A program made the position numbers and the translations under genes. Shown here one piece after another: positions 26,476 to 35,451 of a stretch of DNA of 57,635 nt. Positions within the stretch are counted from its first letter, which is position 1. The number at the start of each line of letters is the position of its first letter. The DNA is from CAZFMJ01 sp964520045 (lineage in GTDB: Bacteria > Elusimicrobiota > Elusimicrobia > Elusimicrobiales > CAZFMJ01). The notes beneath the pieces are model-generated. The model made no database searches, was not told where the DNA came from, and saw nothing but the letters and a program-made list of their open reading frames with translations. The stretch spans positions 1 to 57,635 of the forward strand of contig CAZFMJ010000008.1 in assembly GCA_964520045.1 (NCBI GenBank), given 5' to 3'.

Positions 26476-27543
26476 ATGATTTTTGAAAAGAAAACAATTC
26501 TTGTCACCGGAGGCACCGGATCTTTCGGAAAGGTGTTCGTCAAACGCGTGCTTAGCGGCGAACAGGGCACGCCGAAAAAACTGATAATCCTGTCGCGGGA
26601 TGAGGCGAAACAAAACGATATGCGCATCGCCTACATGAAGAAGACTGCGGCCACCGACGAGGTTATTTACAATAACTTTAAAAATGTGCTGGAGTTCCGC
26701 ATCGGCGACGTGCGCAATTACTCCGACGTATGCGCGGCCATAAAAACCGCGGACATAGTGATAAATGCGGCGGCGCTTAAGCAGGTTCCGGCCTGCGAAT
26801 ATTTTCCGGTTCAGGCCGTGCTGACCAACTGCATGGGCCCTGCCAACATCATACGCGCCATTACCGAGAACAATTATCCCGTTCAAACCGTCGTGGGCAT
26901 CAGCACGGATAAGGCCTGCAAGCCGGTAAATGTGATGGGTATGACAAAATCCATACAAGAGCGCATTTTCACATCCGCCAACGTGTTGAACCCTAAAACT
27001 TGTTTTCTCTGCGTGCGCTACGGCAACGTCATGGCATCGCGCGGTTCCGTAATCCCCTTGTTTCATGAACAGATAAAGGCAGGAGGACCCGTAACCATCA
27101 CCGTGAAAGAAATGACGCGTTTTCTGATCACGCTGAATCATGCGGTCGACACCGTGTTCGCCGCGATAAAGCACGGAAAGCGGGGCGAAACATATATTCC
27201 GATAGCGCCGGCCGCTTATGTAACCGATATTGCAAAAGCGCTTATAGGCGGCCGGAAAATAGAGGTAAAAATAACCGGCATCCGCCCCGGCGAGAAACTC
27301 TCCGAAATACTGGTTTCCGAAGAGGAAATACACCATTGCTTTAAACGCGGAGATTATTACGTTATCGCCCCCATGCTTCCGGAACTGCTGGAAAACGGAC
27401 CGCGGCCTCCCAAGGCCATAAAGAAGGAATACAGTTCCGGCGACGGCATCATGAACTACAAAGCCGCGCTGGCCCTGCTAAAAAAACACGATCTGCTTAT
27501 AGGCGAAACGCCTTTTCATGAAGAAGGGGAATTCTTGCGCTGA
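26476..27543 (+). CDS. CapE/FnlA/WbjB-like UDP-GlcNAc 4,6-dehydratase/5-epimerase
   Basis: A 355-residue extended SDR starting the L-FucNAc or L-QuiNAc pathway from UDP-GlcNAc. It has TGGTGSFGKVFVKR, LSRDEAKQNDMR, NAAALKQVPACEYFP and STDKACKPVNVMGMTK. In that last motif the usual YxxxK tyrosine is a methionine (MxxxK), eight residues after the STDK lysine, a spacing I recall from CapE-type enzymes. RYGNVMASRGSVIPLF and ITGIRPGEKLSEIL complete the CapD-family pattern. It is cytoplasmic, with no membrane helices, unlike the long FlaA1-like CapD proteins. AGGAGG-type purines precede the start. Confidence 0.92.
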   Translation: MIFEKKTILVTGGTGSFGKVFVKRVLSGEQGTPKKLIILSRDEAKQNDMRIAYMKKTAATDEVIYNNFKNVLEFRIGDVRNYSDVCAAIKTADIVINAAALKQVPACEYFPVQAVLTNCMGPANIIRAITENNYPVQTVVGISTDKACKPVNVMGMTKSIQERIFTSANVLNPKTCFLCVRYGNVMASRGSVIPLFHEQIKAGGPVTITVKEMTRFLITLNHAVDTVFAAIKHGKRGETYIPIAPAAYVTDIAKALIGGRKIEVKITGIRPGEKLSEILVSEEEIHHCFKRGDYYVIAPMLPELLENGPRPPKAIKKEYSSGDGIMNYKAALALLKKHDLLIGETPFHEEGEFLR

Positions 27544-27572
27544 CATTCTGGACTAAACCAAGGAGACTCAAA

Positions 27573-28706
27573 ATGCCTTTAAAAGTGATGACGATAGTCG
27601 GAACCAGGCCGGAAATAATAAAACTCAGCCGCGTGATAGCTGAACTTGAAACTCATCTTAAGAACGTAATTGTCCATACTGGACAAAACTATGACTATGA
27701 GCTTAACGAGATCTTCTTCAAGGAACTGGGCATACGCAAACCGGATTATTTTCTCAACTCCGTAGGAGATACGCTGGCCGCCACGATAGGGAACATCATC
27801 GCAAAATCCGATGAAATCATGGAAAAAGAAAAACCGGACGCGATCCTGCTTTACGGCGACACCAACAGCTGTCTTTCCGTGATGCCAGCCAAACGCCGCA
27901 AGATCCCCGTATTCCACATGGAGGCCGGCAACCGTTCCTTTGACCAACGGGTGCCGGAAGAGCTTAACCGCAAAGTCGTGGATCATCTGAGCGACATAAA
28001 CATGACCCTGACGGAACACGCCAGGCGCTACCTTGTTTCAGAAGGCATCAGACCGGAAACGGTAATAAAAACCGGCTCCCCCATGAAGGAAGTCCTGGCG
28101 TATTACATGCCTAAAATCCTCAAATCCGCGGTTCTACGGCGGCTGAAATTGAAGGAAAGACGCTATTTTTTAGTCAGCGCGCACCGCGAGGAGAACATAG
28201 ACAGCGAAGAAAATTTCAAAAATCTGCTGGATTCCCTCAACGCGCTTGCCGGGAAGTACGGCATGCCGGTGATAGTTTCCACGCATCCGCGCACGCGCAA
28301 GAAGCTGGAAGAGACGGGAATGAAATCAATGGACAAACGCATAAGCTTCCTGAAGCCGCTGGGCTTTTATGATTACGTAAAACTGCAGCTTAACGCTTTC
28401 TGCGTGGTTTCCGACAGCGGCACCATAACGGAAGAATCCACCATACTCAACGTGCCCGCCGTAACCATACGGCAAGCCCACGAAAGGCCGGAAGGCACGG
28501 ACGAAGGCACACTGATAATGTGCGGACTTAAAGCTGAGCGCGTAATTGAATCCGTGGCCGTGGTTGTAAAACAGCATTCCGCGGCCCAACGGCGCTTCCG
28601 CATGGTGCAGGATTACGACACGGACAATGTTTCGAAGAAAGTGCTGCGCATAATACTCAGCTACACCGATTATATCAACCGAACGGTGTGGCGCCGCGCC
28701 TCCTGA
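27573..28706 (+). CDS. WecB/FnlC-like UDP-N-acetylhexosamine 2-epimerase
   Basis: A 377-residue GT-B-fold epimerase acting last in the UDP-L-FucNAc/L-QuiNAc set. Signatures: TIVGTRPEIIKLSRVI, HTGQNYDYELNEIFF, LLYGDTNSCLS, HMEAGNRSFDQRVPEELNRK, VSAHREENID, STHPRTRKK and SDSGTITEESTIL. In this subgroup the Asp-Gln-Arg-Val-Pro-Glu-Glu pattern differs subtly from WecB (RAGD-type), matching FnlC/WbjD. AAGGAG seven bases before the ATG is a strong ribosome site. The WbuB-like transferase follows 15 bases later. Confidence 0.9.
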   Translation: MPLKVMTIVGTRPEIIKLSRVIAELETHLKNVIVHTGQNYDYELNEIFFKELGIRKPDYFLNSVGDTLAATIGNIIAKSDEIMEKEKPDAILLYGDTNSCLSVMPAKRRKIPVFHMEAGNRSFDQRVPEELNRKVVDHLSDINMTLTEHARRYLVSEGIRPETVIKTGSPMKEVLAYYMPKILKSAVLRRLKLKERRYFLVSAHREENIDSEENFKNLLDSLNALAGKYGMPVIVSTHPRTRKKLEETGMKSMDKRISFLKPLGFYDYVKLQLNAFCVVSDSGTITEESTILNVPAVTIRQAHERPEGTDEGTLIMCGLKAERVIESVAVVVKQHSAAQRRFRMVQDYDTDNVSKKVLRIILSYTDYINRTVWRRAS

Positions 28707-28721
28707 CAATCACGAACCCTT

Positions 28722-29927
28722 ATGCCGGAAAACCTGAAGGTTTTAATACTAACCGAGCGGTTTTACCCCGAAGAATTCATAATTAACGAGCTTGTTTTTG
28801 AATGGAAAAAGCAAGGCCTTAATCCCGCGGTGCTGACGCAAACCCCCAGCTATCCTTTCGGAAAAATATTCAAAAATTATAAAAACCGCATTTTCCAGGA
28901 AGAAACGGTTTCTGGAGTCAAAATATATAGATTCGCGACAGTGACGGGCTACCATAAAAACCTGTTTTTAAAACTTCTTAATTACGCCAATTTTGCCGCG
29001 CTCGGACTTATTGCCGCCGTATTGGTAGGAAAAAACTACGACAAAATTTTTGTCTATCAAACAGGTCCCCTGACTCTTGCTCTGCCTGCCATAGCGATAA
29101 AAAAATTATGGGGGAAAGAAGTAACGATATGGACTCAGGATATCTGGCCGGATGCGGTGTATGCCTACGGTTTTAAAAAAAATATATTTCTTTCGCTTTT
29201 CCTTGATTTTATAATAAAAACCGTCTATTCAAACTGCAGGCATATCATGGTTTCCTGCGGTGGATTTGCCGCTAAAATAAGAAATTATACCCCGGGCAGG
29301 GAAATTATACATGTTCCCAATTGGTCGACCGTAAACGATTACCCCAACGATCTCAATCCCATGCGGCTGTCGGATAAATTCAACTTCACATTTGCGGGGA
29401 ACACCGGGAAATTGCAGAACCTTGAAAATGTCATCAAAGGTTTTTCCGCCGCATGCGGAAAAAACAAAAAAATGCAGTTAAATATTATCGGGGACGGCTC
29501 AAATCTTGAAACCCTGAAAAATTTAGCCGCTGCCGAAAACTGCAAAAATGTGGTTTTTTGGGGAAGAAAAAAACTAGCTGAAATGCCGGCGTATTTAAAA
29601 GCCAGCGACGTTGTGCTGATTTCCCTCAAAGACACCCCCGTTTTCAGCCTGACCATTCCGTCAAAATTTCAGGCATATCTGTCCATGCGCAAGCCTATTT
29701 TCTGCATAATGGGGGGGGAGGTGCTCAAGCTGGTTGAAACCCATGGGCTGGGACTATGCGCAGCCCCCGGCAGCATCGAAGAAATTTCAGCCGGTTTCCT
29801 TAAATTTTACGCAATAAACGCGAACAGCGGCTTGCGGCAGTTTTCGGAAAATGCGGGACTCCTGCATGAAAAGGAGTATAACAAAGAAAAAATTAAGGCA
29901 AGAATACTTGAAACTCTTCTCTCCTGA
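28722..29927 (+). CDS. WbuB-like glycosyltransferase family 4
   Basis: A 401-residue GT-B transferase. Typical features are LTERFYPEEFIINELVFEW at the N-terminus, WTQDIWPDAVYAYGF in the middle, FAGNTGKLQNLENVIKGF opening the donor domain, and the late SLKDTPVFSLTIPSKFQAYL. WbuB-type enzymes usually follow the fnlABC genes and transfer L-FucNAc or a similar L-aminosugar, so the order here (dehydratase, epimerase, then this gene) supports that substrate. A hydrophobic patch near residues 100-125 suggests peripheral membrane binding. Confidence 0.88.
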   Translation: MPENLKVLILTERFYPEEFIINELVFEWKKQGLNPAVLTQTPSYPFGKIFKNYKNRIFQEETVSGVKIYRFATVTGYHKNLFLKLLNYANFAALGLIAAVLVGKNYDKIFVYQTGPLTLALPAIAIKKLWGKEVTIWTQDIWPDAVYAYGFKKNIFLSLFLDFIIKTVYSNCRHIMVSCGGFAAKIRNYTPGREIIHVPNWSTVNDYPNDLNPMRLSDKFNFTFAGNTGKLQNLENVIKGFSAACGKNKKMQLNIIGDGSNLETLKNLAAAENCKNVVFWGRKKLAEMPAYLKASDVVLISLKDTPVFSLTIPSKFQAYLSMRKPIFCIMGGEVLKLVETHGLGLCAAPGSIEEISAGFLKFYAINANSGLRQFSENAGLLHEKEYNKEKIKARILETLLS

Positions 29928-29938
29928 AATTGTATAAT
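29908..29938 (+). promoter_or_regulatory. Candidate internal promoter for the initiating-transferase suboperon
   Basis: TTGAAA (29908-29913), a 19-base spacer and TATAAT (29933-29938), located at the very end of the WbuB-like gene. It would give a leader of about 200 bases before the ATG at 30145, holding two hairpins and a repeat. The spacer is two bases longer than ideal. Confidence 0.4.
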
Positions 29939-29964
29939 AGAATAGGTAATTAGCCCTTCTACTC

Positions 29965-30012
29965 CTCCGGCCCTTGGCCGGAGTTTGTCATCGCTCAGGG
30001 TTAATACTGAGC
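29965..30012 (+). other. Two hairpins in the leader before the initiating transferase
   Basis: CTCCGGCC (29965-29972), a 3-base loop and GGCCGGAG (29976-29983) form a perfect 8-bp stem followed only by TTTG, too few T for a strong intrinsic terminator. Ten bases on, GCTCAG (29993-29998) and CTGAGC (30007-30012) form a 6-bp stem with an 8-base loop. Possible attenuator or protein site; not a known riboswitch to my eye. Confidence 0.4.
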
Positions 30013-30023
30013 CGCGTTTCTCT

Positions 30024-30131
30024 TTCGACTCCGTTCAAGACGGCGGGCGTATCGAACCGTTTCCACGTTTTTTGAGAAGGAAAACTTCGAGCCCCGAACC
30101 CTCAATGTCGAAAGATTTGAGCGCGGTCGAA
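30024..30131. repeat. Short element bounded by imperfect inverted repeats
   Basis: TTCGACTCCGTTCAAG (30024-30039) and TTGAGCGCGGTCGAA (30117-30131) are inverted copies matching at 12 of 15 positions, about 110 bases apart outside to outside. Terminal repeats of this TTCGAC...TCAA type recur as dispersed intergenic elements in many bacteria; only one copy is in this window. It ends 13 bases before the transferase ATG, so it forms part of its leader. Confidence 0.35.
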
Positions 30132-30144
30132 TGTATCAAACACT

Positions 30145-31659
30145 ATGTTCATCTACTTGCGCCGCACAATTCTTCTTGCCGGCGATTGGCTGTGCTTTTA
30201 TTTATGCTTAGCCTGCGCTCTCATAATACGCCAAGCCGGGCTGGTAACCTTTGATTTCTTCTTCCAGCACGTCAGAATATTCAGCATTATTTTCCCGATA
30301 TGGTCGATAGTATTTTACATATTGGGACTTTACGATTTCAGGAGGATACACAACAGCATAAACCTGCTGAGCGACACTATCCTTGCCTTTGTGATAAATC
30401 TCACTCTTTCCACCGCGGTTTTCTATCTTTTTTCGCCCCAGCTCGGCATAACCCCTAAAACTCATCTTTTTCTGACTCTCTTATTCGCGCATCCCGGCAT
30501 TCTCCTTTGGAGGAGATTATGGATAAAATTCTTCTCCGCTAAAATTTTTGTCCAACGCGTGGCTTTTCTGGGAAAAAATCCGATTATTGCGGAGATAATC
30601 AACGATCTTAAAACCTACCCCCATCTTGGCCTGCATGTCGTCTCAATGCCTGCCTTGGTGGAAAACGGACATAGCGAAAACAAAACCAAATACTGGAAGC
30701 TGAATAAGCGTTCAAAAAATAATCTGCATCTTGAGGCCGATATTCTGGTTGTAGACGCCGACCAGTTGGAAAACGATCTTTTCAGCGGCCGGGCGATATT
30801 GTCGACGGCCATAACGGACGAAATCCCGATCGTTACGCATCTGGATTTTTATGAAGATCTTTACGGCAAAATACCCCCCGAACATGCGGCCAAGCACACA
30901 TGGCTTTTCAGCCATGTCCTGCACAAAAAAAATCAATTCTATATCGTGGTCAAACGCGCCATGGATATTTTAATAGCCGCCGCGGGCTTGCTGCTGTCGA
31001 CGCCGGTCTTCCTCATAATATTTCTCGCCGCCGCATTTGAAAATAAAGGAACGCCTTTTTACATTCAAAAAAGATGGGGCTATCTGGGGCAAAAATTCAT
31101 CATTTGGAAATTCAGAACGATGGTGCTGGACGCCGAAAAAATGGGACCGCTTTATAAAATCAGTGAAAATGCCGATTCAAGGATTACGCGGGTAGGCTGG
31201 CTTTTGCGCAGGCTTAGGCTTGACGAACTGCCGCAGTTGTGGAATGTGCTGAAGGGAGACATGTCTCTCGTCGGCCCCAGGCCCGAATGGACAAGAGAAG
31301 TGCGGATCCTGGAACACATGGTCCCGCATTATCATCTGCGCCATCTTGTCAAACCCGGAATAACCGGCTGGGCTCAGATAAATTTTAGGGCGACCAACAA
31401 TGAGGCCGACTCTCTGGAAAAACTTCATTACGATCTGTATTACGTAAAGAACATTTCTCTGGCTCTGGACATAAGGATATTATTCAAAACCGCAAAACGC
31501 ATATTTCAGAAAGAAGGGAACTTCAGCCGCGTTAAGGTTTTTTCAATTGTTGACCAGACCATTGAACAAAAAAACGGACGAATTCAATCCGATTTTGACA
31601 ATTCCGACACATTGCCGGCCGCCGGCTCTTGCGGCAAAATTCCCGCATTAAAAAACTGA
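30145..31659 (+). CDS. Polyprenyl-phosphate sugar-1-phosphate transferase (WbaP/WcaJ-type)
   Basis: A 504-residue initiating enzyme that moves a sugar-1-phosphate from a UDP-sugar to undecaprenyl phosphate and so starts each repeat unit. Four hydrophobic helices lie in about 1-135, a CoA-binding-like region in about 140-260, a fifth membrane segment in about 272-297 (ILIAAAGLLLSTPVFLIIFL), then the catalytic domain. That domain shows FIIWKFRTMVLDAE, RVGWLLRRLRLDELPQLWNV, KGDMSLVGPRPEW and PGITGWAQIN. Its presence implies Wzx/Wzy-dependent assembly with the flippase at 11629. The sugar (glucose, galactose or HexNAc) is not decided by these motifs. Confidence 0.93.
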   Translation: MFIYLRRTILLAGDWLCFYLCLACALIIRQAGLVTFDFFFQHVRIFSIIFPIWSIVFYILGLYDFRRIHNSINLLSDTILAFVINLTLSTAVFYLFSPQLGITPKTHLFLTLLFAHPGILLWRRLWIKFFSAKIFVQRVAFLGKNPIIAEIINDLKTYPHLGLHVVSMPALVENGHSENKTKYWKLNKRSKNNLHLEADILVVDADQLENDLFSGRAILSTAITDEIPIVTHLDFYEDLYGKIPPEHAAKHTWLFSHVLHKKNQFYIVVKRAMDILIAAAGLLLSTPVFLIIFLAAAFENKGTPFYIQKRWGYLGQKFIIWKFRTMVLDAEKMGPLYKISENADSRITRVGWLLRRLRLDELPQLWNVLKGDMSLVGPRPEWTREVRILEHMVPHYHLRHLVKPGITGWAQINFRATNNEADSLEKLHYDLYYVKNISLALDIRILFKTAKRIFQKEGNFSRVKVFSIVDQTIEQKNGRIQSDFDNSDTLPAAGSCGKIPALKN

Positions 31660-31672
31660 TTTTTTCTTCCGC

Positions 31673-32956
31673 ATGCATATTTTTGATAATTTGATTACAG
31701 GAGCTTCTCCGGCAGAGAAAGCGGCAGCGGCGGCCGCGTTGATATTTTCCGCGATGCTGTGTCTTTCGGTTTCCATAGCGGAAATATCCCTGGCGGCGGC
31801 GGTATTGTTTGCCGCCGCAGGACTGGCAACCGGTTCTTTTGATAAAAAAGAAATTAAAACAGCAGCGAGCTCCATACCCTTGCTTTTTCCCTGGGCGGTA
31901 TATCTTTCGGCCGCCTTGGTTTCTTCGCTTATGGGATTCGATTGCGGGAGAAGCCTATCCGGAATTTCTTCCGATGCGGTAAGAATGTGCGTTTATTGTT
32001 TGTTGTTTATGATTTTTTCCATCAGGCCGCGCTGGAAACTCATGGATTTTTATATTGCGGGCGCGCTTACGGCCGCTCTCTGGGGCATCAGCCAGGTGGC
32101 CGCAATATACGCCTGCCTCGGCAAAATAATCCGCGCCACCGGCACGGTAAATACCGTTACTTTCGGAGAAATAATGTCTCTCGCCTTATATGCGGCGACC
32201 TGCAGTTTTGCGTTTGAGCAAAACCAAAAAAAAGGCATTATCAAAATGGCCACGGCTTTTATTCTTTCAGTCGCCCTCATCCTCAGCCAAACCCGCGGCG
32301 CATATCTGGCCACGGCGGCGGCTTTTGTCGTATTCGCGGTATTTTGTCCGCGGGTCAGCAGAAAAAAAATCATTATCATAGCCCTTATGATTGCTACGGC
32401 TTTCGGTTTTTTTTGCTATAAAAATGAATTCCTTCTGTTTAAAATAAAATCCATGATCTGGGGCACGGTTCAACTATCGGATTCGGTCCTTAACAAACAG
32501 CGGGCTGAAAATCAGCAGCTTGACATAGCCAGCGGAGCCAGGATCGCCCAATGGAAAGTGGGATTGAAAATATTCATGGATTATCCCGTATTCGGCATAG
32601 GACCGGCCAATATAAGAAAAACTTTCGACTTCTACCATCCATGGGAAATAGACTCAAGACACGGCTGGGGCAATGTCCATAATCTCTATTTGCAGCAGGC
32701 CGCGGAGCGGGGAATTATAGGCCTGGCCGCTCTTCTTCTGCTGTTTTTATCCATATTACGGCTTTCATGGCGATGGTTTATGACAGAAAAAAACCAACAC
32801 ACGCTTTGTCTTCTGGGCGCAATTCCGGCTTTTTTTATTATGAATATCACAGAAACCACTTTTCAGCATGTTCTTCCTTCATTCGCGTTTTTTCTTATAA
32901 TGGCATCCGCCATGACGCACGTTGAAAAACGGCGCGCGGCGGAAACGGAGGATTAA
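31673..32956 (+). CDS. Second O-antigen ligase/polymerase family protein
   Basis: A 427-residue polytopic protein with about ten hydrophobic helices. The large outer loop carries AQWKVGLKIFMDYPVFGIGP and VHNLYLQQAAERGIIGLAAL, the Wzy_C/WaaL signature with its conserved His. With the protein at 9106-10461 the locus has two members of this family on opposite strands; one may polymerise and the other ligate, but motifs do not say which. It starts 13 bases after the initiating transferase and ends two bases before rmlA. Confidence 0.87.
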   Translation: MHIFDNLITGASPAEKAAAAAALIFSAMLCLSVSIAEISLAAAVLFAAAGLATGSFDKKEIKTAASSIPLLFPWAVYLSAALVSSLMGFDCGRSLSGISSDAVRMCVYCLLFMIFSIRPRWKLMDFYIAGALTAALWGISQVAAIYACLGKIIRATGTVNTVTFGEIMSLALYAATCSFAFEQNQKKGIIKMATAFILSVALILSQTRGAYLATAAAFVVFAVFCPRVSRKKIIIIALMIATAFGFFCYKNEFLLFKIKSMIWGTVQLSDSVLNKQRAENQQLDIASGARIAQWKVGLKIFMDYPVFGIGPANIRKTFDFYHPWEIDSRHGWGNVHNLYLQQAAERGIIGLAALLLLFLSILRLSWRWFMTEKNQHTLCLLGAIPAFFIMNITETTFQHVLPSFAFFLIMASAMTHVEKRRAAETED

Positions 32957-32958
32957 TA

Positions 32959-33819
32959 ATGAAAGGAATCATTCTTGCGGGAGGAAGCGGCACAAGACTC
33001 TATCCCATAACCAGTTCCGTCAGCAAACAGCTTTTGCCGGTATATAATAAACCCATGATTTATTATCCTCTTGCCACATTGATGATGGCCGGAGTGCGGG
33101 ACGTGTTGATAATATCAACCCCGAAAGATCTCCCGCGGTTCAGGGAACTGCTCCGGGACGGAAGCCGCTGGGGAATTAAATTAAGCTACGCGCCGCAGGA
33201 AAAACCGGCAGGGATAGCGCAGGCGTTCATTATCGGCAAAGACTTTATCGGAACGCAAAACGTCTGGCTGATACTCGGAGACAACATTTTTTTCGGACAC
33301 GGCCTTCCCGATCAGCTTAAAGAAGCGTCTATGTGCAAAACCGGCGCCGTTGTTTTCGGTTATGCCGTATCTGATCCGGAAAGATACGGGGTGGTGGAAT
33401 TAGACCCCCGCGGGAACGCGGTCGTTATAAAGGAAAAACCAAAAAAACCGAAATCCAATTATGCGGTAACCGGAATATATTTTTATGACAGCAAGGTCTG
33501 CGGCATAGCAGAATCCCTTAAACCCTCGCGCCGGGGAGAATTGGAAATAACGGACCTAAACATGGCATATCTTAAAAGAAAAGAACTTCATGTGAAATTA
33601 ATGGGAAGAGGAACCGCATGGCTTGACACCGGGACATGCGACTCGCTTCTTGATGCCTCCGATTTTGTGAGAATAGTAGAGCAGAGACAGGGGCTTAAAA
33701 TCGCCTGTCTTGAAGAGATAGCTTATAAATTCGGGTATATAAACAGAACACAGCTTAAAAAACAGGCAAAACTGCTTGAAAAAACAGAATACGGAAGATA
33801 TCTGTCTGAAATCTCATAA
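32959..33819 (+). CDS. rmlA: Glucose-1-phosphate thymidylyltransferase
   Basis: A 286-residue cytosolic enzyme making dTDP-glucose. It begins KGIILAGGSGTRLYPIT, then SKQLLPVYNKPMIYYPL, LILGDNIFFGHGL with the metal Asp, EKPKKPKSNYAVTGIYFYD, RGELEITDLN and RGTAWLDTGT. Length and motifs fit RmlA closely. GGAGG seven bases before the ATG. rmlC follows two bases later, but no rmlB is seen in the window; the RmlD-like gene is 6.5 kb upstream. Confidence 0.96.
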   Translation: MKGIILAGGSGTRLYPITSSVSKQLLPVYNKPMIYYPLATLMMAGVRDVLIISTPKDLPRFRELLRDGSRWGIKLSYAPQEKPAGIAQAFIIGKDFIGTQNVWLILGDNIFFGHGLPDQLKEASMCKTGAVVFGYAVSDPERYGVVELDPRGNAVVIKEKPKKPKSNYAVTGIYFYDSKVCGIAESLKPSRRGELEITDLNMAYLKRKELHVKLMGRGTAWLDTGTCDSLLDASDFVRIVEQRQGLKIACLEEIAYKFGYINRTQLKKQAKLLEKTEYGRYLSEIS

Positions 33820-33821
33820 TT

Positions 33822-34373
33822 ATGTCTTTTCAATTTAAGCATTTGAACCTAAAAGATGTTCTGCTTATAACACAGCAGGTACACACGGACGAACGCGGAT
33901 TTTTCAAGGAAATTTTCCGCAGTTCATGCTTTAAGGCCTTCGGCATCAAATCCGAATTCACGCAGGATAATTTTTCAAAATCGGAACGCGGCACAATCAG
34001 GGGCCTGCACTATCAGAAACTCCCGGCCGCGCAGGCCAAGCTTGTATGCTGTTTATCGGGTATGATTTTTGACGTGGCGGCGGACATACGCAGGAATTCC
34101 CCATCTTACGGCAAATGGACGGGAGTAATGCTGGACGCCGCTCTGCATAACGCTGTTTTTATACCGGAGGGCTTTGCGCACGGCTTTGCGGTGTTAAGCG
34201 AAACCGCCGAGGTTTTTTATAAAACCAGCGGAGAATATTCGCCGGCGCACGACGCCGGCATACGCTGGGATGACCCCGATATCGCAATAACATGGAATGT
34301 CGCAAAACCCATAATATCTAAAAAGGATTTACAGCTTCCTCTTTTAAAAAACGCGGACAATAACTTCCTTTAA
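33822..34373 (+). CDS. rmlC: dTDP-4-dehydrorhamnose 3,5-epimerase
   Basis: A 183-residue cupin-fold epimerase. Signatures: VHTDERGFFKEIFRSS, FTQDNFSKSERGTIRGLHYQ with the catalytic His, VAADIRRNSPSYGKW, and IPEGFAHGFAVLSETAEVFYKT with the Tyr region. The length matches the family. It acts after RmlB, whose gene is not here, so either rmlB lies elsewhere or the product works on another 4-keto-6-deoxy sugar. No clear Shine-Dalgarno precedes it; translation is probably coupled to rmlA. Confidence 0.95.
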   Translation: MSFQFKHLNLKDVLLITQQVHTDERGFFKEIFRSSCFKAFGIKSEFTQDNFSKSERGTIRGLHYQKLPAAQAKLVCCLSGMIFDVAADIRRNSPSYGKWTGVMLDAALHNAVFIPEGFAHGFAVLSETAEVFYKTSGEYSPAHDAGIRWDDPDIAITWNVAKPIISKKDLQLPLLKNADNNFL

Positions 34374-34398
34374 AAACGGACAATCAGGAGGAATGACG

Positions 34399-35451
34399 AT
34401 GCAGGCGGTAATTTTAATAGGCGGACTGGGCACAAGACTGCGGCCCTTTACCTTGAAAACCCCAAAACCTCTTCTTCCCATAGCCGGCAGACCCTTTATC
34501 TGGCATCAGCTGACGGCGATTAAAAAAGCTGGCATCTCCGAAGTTATTCTGTGCGTTTCATATAAAGCCGAAAAATTCTGCCGGATGCTTCCGAAGCTCG
34601 GAATTAAGGGGCTTAAAATACGATTCACGAAAGAAACCGTTCCCATGGGCACCGGAGGAGCCGTCAAACTGGCTCAGCCCTTTCAAAAGGGCCCCCTGCT
34701 CGTGCTCAACGGCGACGTGCTGAGTTCGATCGATTATAAAAAGCTGATTGATTTTCATAACGGCAAAAACGCGGACATAACCCTGACGCTGACCAGAGTT
34801 AAAGATCCCTCCAGCTACGGCCTGATCGAAACCGACAGGGAATCACGCGTAAAAAGTTTTCTTGAAAAACCCCCGGCGGACAAAATAACGACCGACACCA
34901 TAAATGCCGGAGCCTATGTTTTTGCAAAAGACATGCTGGAGCATATTCCGGCGCAGACGCCTTATTCGCTCGAAAGAAACTTCTTTCCTAATATGCTTAA
35001 ATCAGGAAAGCGCATTTACGGCTGGATAGATTCCAGTTATTGGATGGACATCGGAAGCGTGGATAAATTCCTGCGGGCGAACATGGACGCGCTGGCAATG
35101 AAAAGCGGATTTGCTCTTCCCGGAAAAAAACGCGCTCCGAACCTGCAGAGCAAGACGGCGGTGAAAATCGGCAAAAATGCGGTTATTTCCGGACGCGCAT
35201 TCTTCGGCTCAAACTGCGCGGTGGGCGAATCCGCGGTATTGCGCGGGAATATAATCGCGGGGGACAACGTTACGATAGGAAAAGAGGCCGTTTTGGAAAA
35301 TTGCGTCATACTTTCCGGGACCGGCATCGGAGCCATGGCTGAAATACGAAACTGCGTCATAGGCGAAAACTGCCGCATAGGCGCAAACGCGTCGGTAACG
35401 AAAGGCGCGTTGGGAGACGGTTCCTGCATCCGTCCCTACAGCAGATTATGA
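34399..35451 (+). CDS. NDP-sugar pyrophosphorylase with C-terminal beta-helix
   Basis: A 350-residue protein. The N-terminal nucleotidyltransferase domain (about 1-230) has QAVILIGGLGTRLRPFTLKT, TPKPLLPIAGRPFIWHQL, GTGGAVKLAQPF, VLNGDVLSS and NAGAYVFAKD. The C-terminal part (about 245-350) has hexapeptide repeats of a left-handed beta-helix (GKNAVISG, GDNVTIGKEAVLENCVIL). This is the mannose-1-phosphate guanylyltransferase/GlmU-like architecture. AGGAGG at 34386-34391 gives proper spacing only to the ATG at 34399, so the ATG at 34393 is rejected. The neighbouring cupin and hexomutase suggest a GDP-mannose-type supply line (inference). Confidence 0.85.
   Translation: MQAVILIGGLGTRLRPFTLKTPKPLLPIAGRPFIWHQLTAIKKAGISEVILCVSYKAEKFCRMLPKLGIKGLKIRFTKETVPMGTGGAVKLAQPFQKGPLLVLNGDVLSSIDYKKLIDFHNGKNADITLTLTRVKDPSSYGLIETDRESRVKSFLEKPPADKITTDTINAGAYVFAKDMLEHIPAQTPYSLERNFFPNMLKSGKRIYGWIDSSYWMDIGSVDKFLRANMDALAMKSGFALPGKKRAPNLQSKTAVKIGKNAVISGRAFFGSNCAVGESAVLRGNIIAGDNVTIGKEAVLENCVILSGTGIGAMAEIRNCVIGENCRIGANASVTKGALGDGSCIRPYSRL

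Noticed and set aside
26182..27336. Long 384-codon open frame on the minus strand
   Set aside because: It lies antisense to the RmlD-like and CapE-like genes, whose motifs are intact; its translation shows no family signature and an odd composition, as expected from codon bias.
29928..30144. Riboswitch or JUMPstart/ops element in the leader
   Set aside because: No ops core sequence or recognisable riboswitch fold; only simple hairpins.
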